Origin: Chitinophagaceae bacterium
GTDB taxonomy: Bacteria > Bacteroidota > Bacteroidia > Chitinophagales > Chitinophagaceae
Direction of reading: 5' to 3'
DNA: 64,000 bases
Assembly (NCBI GenBank): GCA_022843585.1
Contig: JALHNJ010000001.1
Location: 1,178,001-1,242,000 of the forward strand
In this document: positions 60,843-64,000 of the stretch, one piece after another
How positions within the stretch are numbered: the first letter of the stretch is position 1
How the letters are laid out: each line of letters starts with the position of its first letter
The notes under the pieces: model-generated
Seen by the model: the letters and a program-made list of their open reading frames with translations, nothing else
What the model was told of the DNA's origin: nothing
Databases searched by the model: none
Translations under genes and position numbers: made by a program

Positions 60843-60902
60843 AGAACTTGCTTTTTCATACCGCTGGTTTATGTATTCCAAATTTAATTAAAAAGGGGAG
60901 TA
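60843..60902. repeat. direct repeat, right copy
   Basis: Second copy of the 59595-59653 sequence, with a few changes. It includes an orphan start codon and the first codons of the hydrolase (MKKQVL reading on the minus strand). Confidence 0.8.
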
Positions 60903-60968
60903 TGCACAGACCTTCAATTTACTACTGAAGCCGCTATTTTTATACCCGTTGTTACCTGCTGGCTTTTA

Positions 60969-61382
60969 TCATACGGAAAAAATTTCGTTGTTGTCAGTAA
61001 AAGCTTTGAACTCAAGCGGATTACCACTATAGTCAAACACAAACATTGTTAATTGTTCACCCACTTTTCCTTCATATCTTTTTTGAGGTTTAACAACAAA
61101 CTCAATATTTTCTATTTCGAGTTTATGTTGTATTATTCTAAATTCTTCTAAATCAAGTACACAACCAAAATGAGGAATAGGCACACTAATTCCGTCAACT
61201 TTACCGCAATAATCTAAAGCCGGGAAATTATTGCTTATATGTGCCGATAGTTGATTTCCAAAAAAATTAAAATCTACCCAATTTTCAGTCGACCTGCCTT
61301 CTTCGCATCCTAAAATGTCAATATAGAATTTGCGGGTTGAATCAATGTCTTTTACCATAAAGGCGTAATGAAATGCTCTCAT
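60969..61382 (-). CDS. VOC/glyoxalase family protein
   Basis: 137-residue vicinal-oxygen-chelate protein. The N-terminal beta-alpha-beta unit is FHYAFMVKDIDSTRKFYIDILGCEEGR; the second unit ends MFVFDYSGNPLEFKAF, with the metal-type Glu in LEFK. His at the start (FHYAF) and in SAHISNNF could be ligands. Single gene with non-homologous neighbours; substrate unknown. Part of the accessory-looking block. Confidence 0.85.
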   Translation of the reverse strand: MRAFHYAFMVKDIDSTRKFYIDILGCEEGRSTENWVDFNFFGNQLSAHISNNFPALDYCGKVDGISVPIPHFGCVLDLEEFRIIQHKLEIENIEFVVKPQKRYEGKVGEQLTMFVFDYSGNPLEFKAFTDNNEIFSV

Positions 61383-61436
61383 TTTTTTGGGAATTATTTT
61401 TTGTTTATAAATTATTGATATGATATTAATAGTCTG

Positions 61437-61476
61437 TTGATTCGCAAACTTGTACTTTCTACTCGTTACTGAGCAT
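61437..61476 (-). repeat. dispersed element copy 8 (decayed)
   Basis: CGCAAACTTGTAC, TTTCTACTCGTTACTGAGCA: a recognisable but mutated copy of the CGCACTCTTGTAC...TCGCTACTAAGCA core. Confidence 0.55.
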
Positions 61477-61544
61477 TTTTAATGTCAGCTAATTATTAGC
61501 AGAGCTGTGGTTTGAAAGAGTTTTTATACACAAAAAAAGAACAA

Positions 61545-62171
61545 CTAATTATCCTTTATGCATCTGACTGAGTAGCCATATCCTTGAATAACATAGTTGC
61601 CATAGATATTATCACTTTCATTAATCACAAACATATCCGCATTGCCTTTATATCCATCTTTACACCACCAAATGCCTTCTATAGATATTTTTTTGAACTC
61701 TCCTTCGTAGTTGCGAAATCCACCGGGCAAGGCTTTAAAACCGAGACTATCTTTTCCACCTTGATTATTAACCCAATAATCAGCAGCTTTCAATATCGAA
61801 GCAGCCTTATCTCTTCCTCCTGCAAAATCTATTAGGATTTTCCATTCCTCTTTACTAGGGACATGCCACCCTTTTGGAGCTAATCCCCTCGAGTCATACA
61901 CGGCAAACCAATTATAAAGTTTGCCATAATTTTTCCCATTTTCAGGATCATTATTGTAAAAGCACCAGGCGGGTCTGCCATCTTCATAGGCTTGATTCCA
62001 TTCTTCACTAGTCCTCACTTCTTGAATATCCTCACCATTTCTAAATTTAATCACATCAAGATTTTTGTTAGCCCAGGTTTGGTATCCAATTTTTATTTCA
62101 TTTTTTTTACTAGTACATGAAAATAAAAAAATCAATACTAAAAATTGGAGATAGTTTCTAATAATGCTCAT
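61545..62171 (-). CDS. lipoprotein with Fibrobacter succinogenes major paralogous domain
   Basis: 208-residue lipoprotein, lipobox FLFSC (Cys19). Domain hallmarks: IGYQTWANKNLDVIKFRNGE, AWCFYNNDPENGKNYGKLYNWFAV (in parts), GLAPKGWHVPSKEEW, GFKALPGGFRN and YSVRCIKDN. These surface-exposed domains are related to FGE-sulfatase/C-type lectin folds and are common in Bacteroidota and Fibrobacter; function is not known. Stand-alone gene in the accessory block. Confidence 0.88.
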   Translation of the reverse strand: MSIIRNYLQFLVLIFLFSCTSKKNEIKIGYQTWANKNLDVIKFRNGEDIQEVRTSEEWNQAYEDGRPAWCFYNNDPENGKNYGKLYNWFAVYDSRGLAPKGWHVPSKEEWKILIDFAGGRDKAASILKAADYWVNNQGGKDSLGFKALPGGFRNYEGEFKKISIEGIWWCKDGYKGNADMFVINESDNIYGNYVIQGYGYSVRCIKDN

Positions 62172-62341
62172 ATCTAAAATTTATCCTTAAATTTAATTAT
62201 AACTTTCTTTATTTCCGCCTTAGCTTGTTAGCTATCATCAGGGATATATTGTTGGGTTTAGTTATAGAAGACTTACAAGAGAATAAATAGACTGATCTCA
62301 TGGTGTTTTATAACGCATTATTATTTTTTATGAATTAGTCA

Positions 62342-63187
62342 TTAGGAAATTTCAAAATCTTTTAGCGTCTTTCCATTTTTTTGCTTCCATTCAGTGAGGC
62401 CGTTTGCGTTTCTACCCATTACCATAACAGCTGCAGTAGAAGGGCTGCTAAATATGTAGTCTTCTGAAAATTCATAAAATTCGCCTTTGTTTATAAGCAC
62501 ACCTTCGTTAATTAGTTTTTGCCTAAGACTTACAAAACTTGGTGTCATAGAGTTTACAATGGTAGATGCGGCTTTAGAACCTTTAAAAACAACAAACCCA
62601 TCTGATGTGGGTTCTCCTTGTCCGTCAGCACCACGAGCAGCTTTTATTGCAAATGGTTCTTGCTTTTGTTTGGGTTGGAACTCTCTTTTTTCGTCAAACA
62701 CTTTATGGCCAAGCGTATTAACAAGCATTTTTATATTTTCAATATACTCTTCCATCTCTGCTCTGTCAGATTCTGAAATTGATGATTGAGTAGGAATAAT
62801 AGAATTGTCTAGTATGTAGCGATTTGCAAGTTTTGCAATATCATGAAGTCTATTTTCTAAATATTTTATATGTGCTTTATTTAAGTTTTCATCTTTACTG
62901 ATGAAAACTACAGCCTCATTCCAAAATTCCTTTTGTGTAAGTTGCTGATTGAGCCTTTTTAATATCGATTCAGCTTCGCCGATATAAACTCGATCTTTTC
63001 CATTATCATCTTTACCAAAGAGAAGATATACTCCTGTACTTGTCAAGTCACTTCGATCTGTGCAATCCTTGATTTTAATACGTGGAATTTTATAAGCTTT
63101 ACCTGACCAGTTCGAGATTTCACAACTCATTCTTCCGTTTGGGTCGCCATCAATAAGGAATATTTTTATTGTCTTACCAAATTTCAT
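62342..63187 (-). CDS. GIY-YIG nuclease family protein with DUF4357
   Basis: 281 residues. The N-terminal half has a GIY-YIG core: GVYLLFGKDDNGKDRVYIGEAESILKRL in parts (GVY about 52-54, YIG 68-70), with the distal Glu in YLENRLHD. The C-terminal half matches DUF4357 (SDGFVVFKGSKAAS, IFSSPSTAAVMVMGRNANGLTEWKQKNGKTL). This fusion is found in stand-alone proteins often near restriction-modification or defence loci, but no such partner is in view. A DNA-modifying or defence role is inferred only. Confidence 0.87.
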   Translation of the reverse strand: MKFGKTIKIFLIDGDPNGRMSCEISNWSGKAYKIPRIKIKDCTDRSDLTSTGVYLLFGKDDNGKDRVYIGEAESILKRLNQQLTQKEFWNEAVVFISKDENLNKAHIKYLENRLHDIAKLANRYILDNSIIPTQSSISESDRAEMEEYIENIKMLVNTLGHKVFDEKREFQPKQKQEPFAIKAARGADGQGEPTSDGFVVFKGSKAASTIVNSMTPSFVSLRQKLINEGVLINKGEFYEFSEDYIFSSPSTAAVMVMGRNANGLTEWKQKNGKTLKDFEIS

Positions 63188-63362
63188 TTGACAAGTTTTG
63201 CGTTTTATTATTTGAGTATACTACTTTGAAAATTTCGTTTTGTTAGTGTGTTTTCTGCTGCAATGGGCTAGCTATGCATCTTCATTGCCTTTTTTCAAAT
63301 CTAATTAATTTCTTACGCAAAATCGACAAGTGTCATTTCAAAATCAATAGTACCCTTCGAAA

Positions 63363-63452
63363 ATGCCGAGTAGCGAACAGAACGATGAAGACCCGATAGC
63401 TATCGGGTGCGACGCAACCGGGCTGATAGTAGCAATGCAGCGGGAAACCAAA
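63363..63452 (+). repeat. dispersed element copy 9, carrying an 18-bp palindrome
   Basis: GCCGAGTAGCGAACAGAAC, GTGCGACGCAACCGGGCTG and ATAGTAGCAATGCAGCGGG. After GATGAAG sits ACCCGATAGCTATCGGGT (63391-63408), a perfect palindrome absent from most copies. The 395-bp gap 63188-63582 holds this copy and the carA promoter. Confidence 0.75.
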
Positions 63453-63543
63453 ATACAAGATGCCTCCTTCGTCGGCATGACAACTACCCAGTGTTGTGCA
63501 TAACCCCTGCAAAATTCTCTCCTTCAAATCCCTTTTTCTGCCC

Positions 63544-63551
63544 TACATTTG
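63544..63551 (+). promoter_or_regulatory. -7 box TACATTTG before carA
   Basis: Exact TAnnTTTG, 32 nt before the carA ATG. Confidence 0.6.
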
Positions 63552-63582
63552 CGCAATTTGTTTATATAGAAACCCACAAAGA

Positions 63583-64000
63583 ATGACTGACAAAAAAACT
63601 CCCGCCGTTTTATTATTAGCTGATGGAACTATTGCCCACGGTTTTGCCTTTGGTGCTATTGGCACTACTACCGGCGAAATTTGTTTTAATACTGGGATGA
63701 CGGGCTACCAGGAAGTGTTTACCGACCCTAGTTATTTTGGACAGATCCTGATCATGAACAGTGCCCATATTGGTAACTACGGCGTAAAGGAAGCAGATGT
63801 GGAAAGCGACAGTGTAAAAATAAATGGGTTGATCGGCAGAAACCTCGAAGACCAGTATTCGAGAAAAATGGCGAATGGTTCTTTGAACGAATACATGAGA
63901 AACAATAATATTGTTTCGATAGAAGGAGTGGACACCAGAGCTTTGGTGGCACATGTTCGCACCAAAGGTGCTATGAACTGTATCATTTCATCGGAAACAA
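63583..64000 (+). CDS. carA: carbamoyl-phosphate synthase small subunit, N-terminal part
   Basis: Glutaminase subunit supplying ammonia for carbamoyl phosphate (pyrimidines and arginine). The first 139 codons are in the window; the gene runs off the right edge. Family sequence is clear: PAVLLLADGTIAHGFAFGA, GEICFNTGMTGYQEVFTDPS, YFGQILIMNSAHIGNYG and ISIEGVDTRALVAHVR-type (VSIEGVDTRALVAHVRTKGA). The catalytic Cys lies beyond the edge. In many Bacteroidota carA follows rplQ; here they are 39 kb apart. Confidence 0.95.
   Translation, partial: MTDKKTPAVLLLADGTIAHGFAFGAIGTTTGEICFNTGMTGYQEVFTDPSYFGQILIMNSAHIGNYGVKEADVESDSVKINGLIGRNLEDQYSRKMANGSLNEYMRNNNIVSIEGVDTRALVAHVRTKGAMNCIISSET

Noticed and set aside
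1-64000. tRNA or rRNA genes in the gaps
   Set aside because: All gaps over 80 bp were read for cloverleaf signs such as GGTTCGAxTCC; none found.

Overview
The window looks like a chromosomal segment from a member of the Bacteroidota, most likely near the Chitinophagaceae. The evidence is many short-lipobox lipoproteins, two CarboxypepD_reg/DUF5686 outer-membrane proteins, a TonB receptor with an N-terminal carboxypeptidase-like domain, an Fib_succ_major-domain lipoprotein, no clear Shine-Dalgarno sequences, and several promoters of the Bacteroidota type (-7 box TAnnTTTG). No tRNA, rRNA, IS transposase, prophage or CRISPR array was seen. The genus cannot be fixed from the sequence alone.

Layout. 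1-3.7 kb (minus): inorganic pyrophosphatase (cut by the window edge), crcB fluoride channel, two small lipoproteins, a YiiX-like papain-fold lipoprotein and a PhoH ATPase. 3.7-4.4 kb: gene-free, with two inverted copies of a dispersed repeat. 4.4-9.4 kb: two tandem DUF5686 proteins. 9.5-20.5 kb: ORF6N protein, TonB receptor, GH16 glucanase, rpe, TPR and PD40 lipoproteins, a metallophosphoesterase, homogentisate dioxygenase and small unknowns. 20.6-24.6 kb: the alpha ribosomal operon infA-rpmJ-rpsM-rpsK-rpsD-rpoA-rplQ, with hairpin-forming repeats in almost every gap. 24.6-37.3 kb: a photolyase-family protein with a previously overlooked 56-residue DUF2256 partner, SDR, PEP carboxylase, the agmatine-to-putrescine pair aguB-aguA, an Amt transporter with a BBP2 porin, and a Crp/Fnr regulator followed by DoxX and a quinone oxidoreductase. 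37.3-55.9 kb (minus): an 18.6-kb amino-acid block leuA-leuC-leuD-leuB, ilvE-ilvD-ilvB-ilvN-ilvC-ilvA, gltB-gltD. 56-63.3 kb: helical protein, lipoprotein, DinB, alpha/beta hydrolase, then an accessory-looking run of unrelated single genes (DUF1080, VOC, Fib_succ_major, GIY-YIG/DUF4357). 63.6 kb to the end: start of carA.

How the genes work together. The leu-ilv-glt block makes leucine, isoleucine and valine and supplies glutamate, the amino donor for IlvE. Between leuB and ilvE there is a complete attenuator: a 31-residue leader ORF with a run of Ile-Val-Ile codons, an intrinsic terminator, and a 9-bp antiterminator pairing between the leader's Gly codons and the terminator arm. This is the most interesting signal in the window. 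A second theme is repeats: one family of about 140 nt (nine full or partial copies, intergenic only, sometimes carrying inserted palindromes) and a second family of octamer/heptamer AGTC-type repeats that sits in the ribosomal operon and has become the coding C-terminus of GltB.
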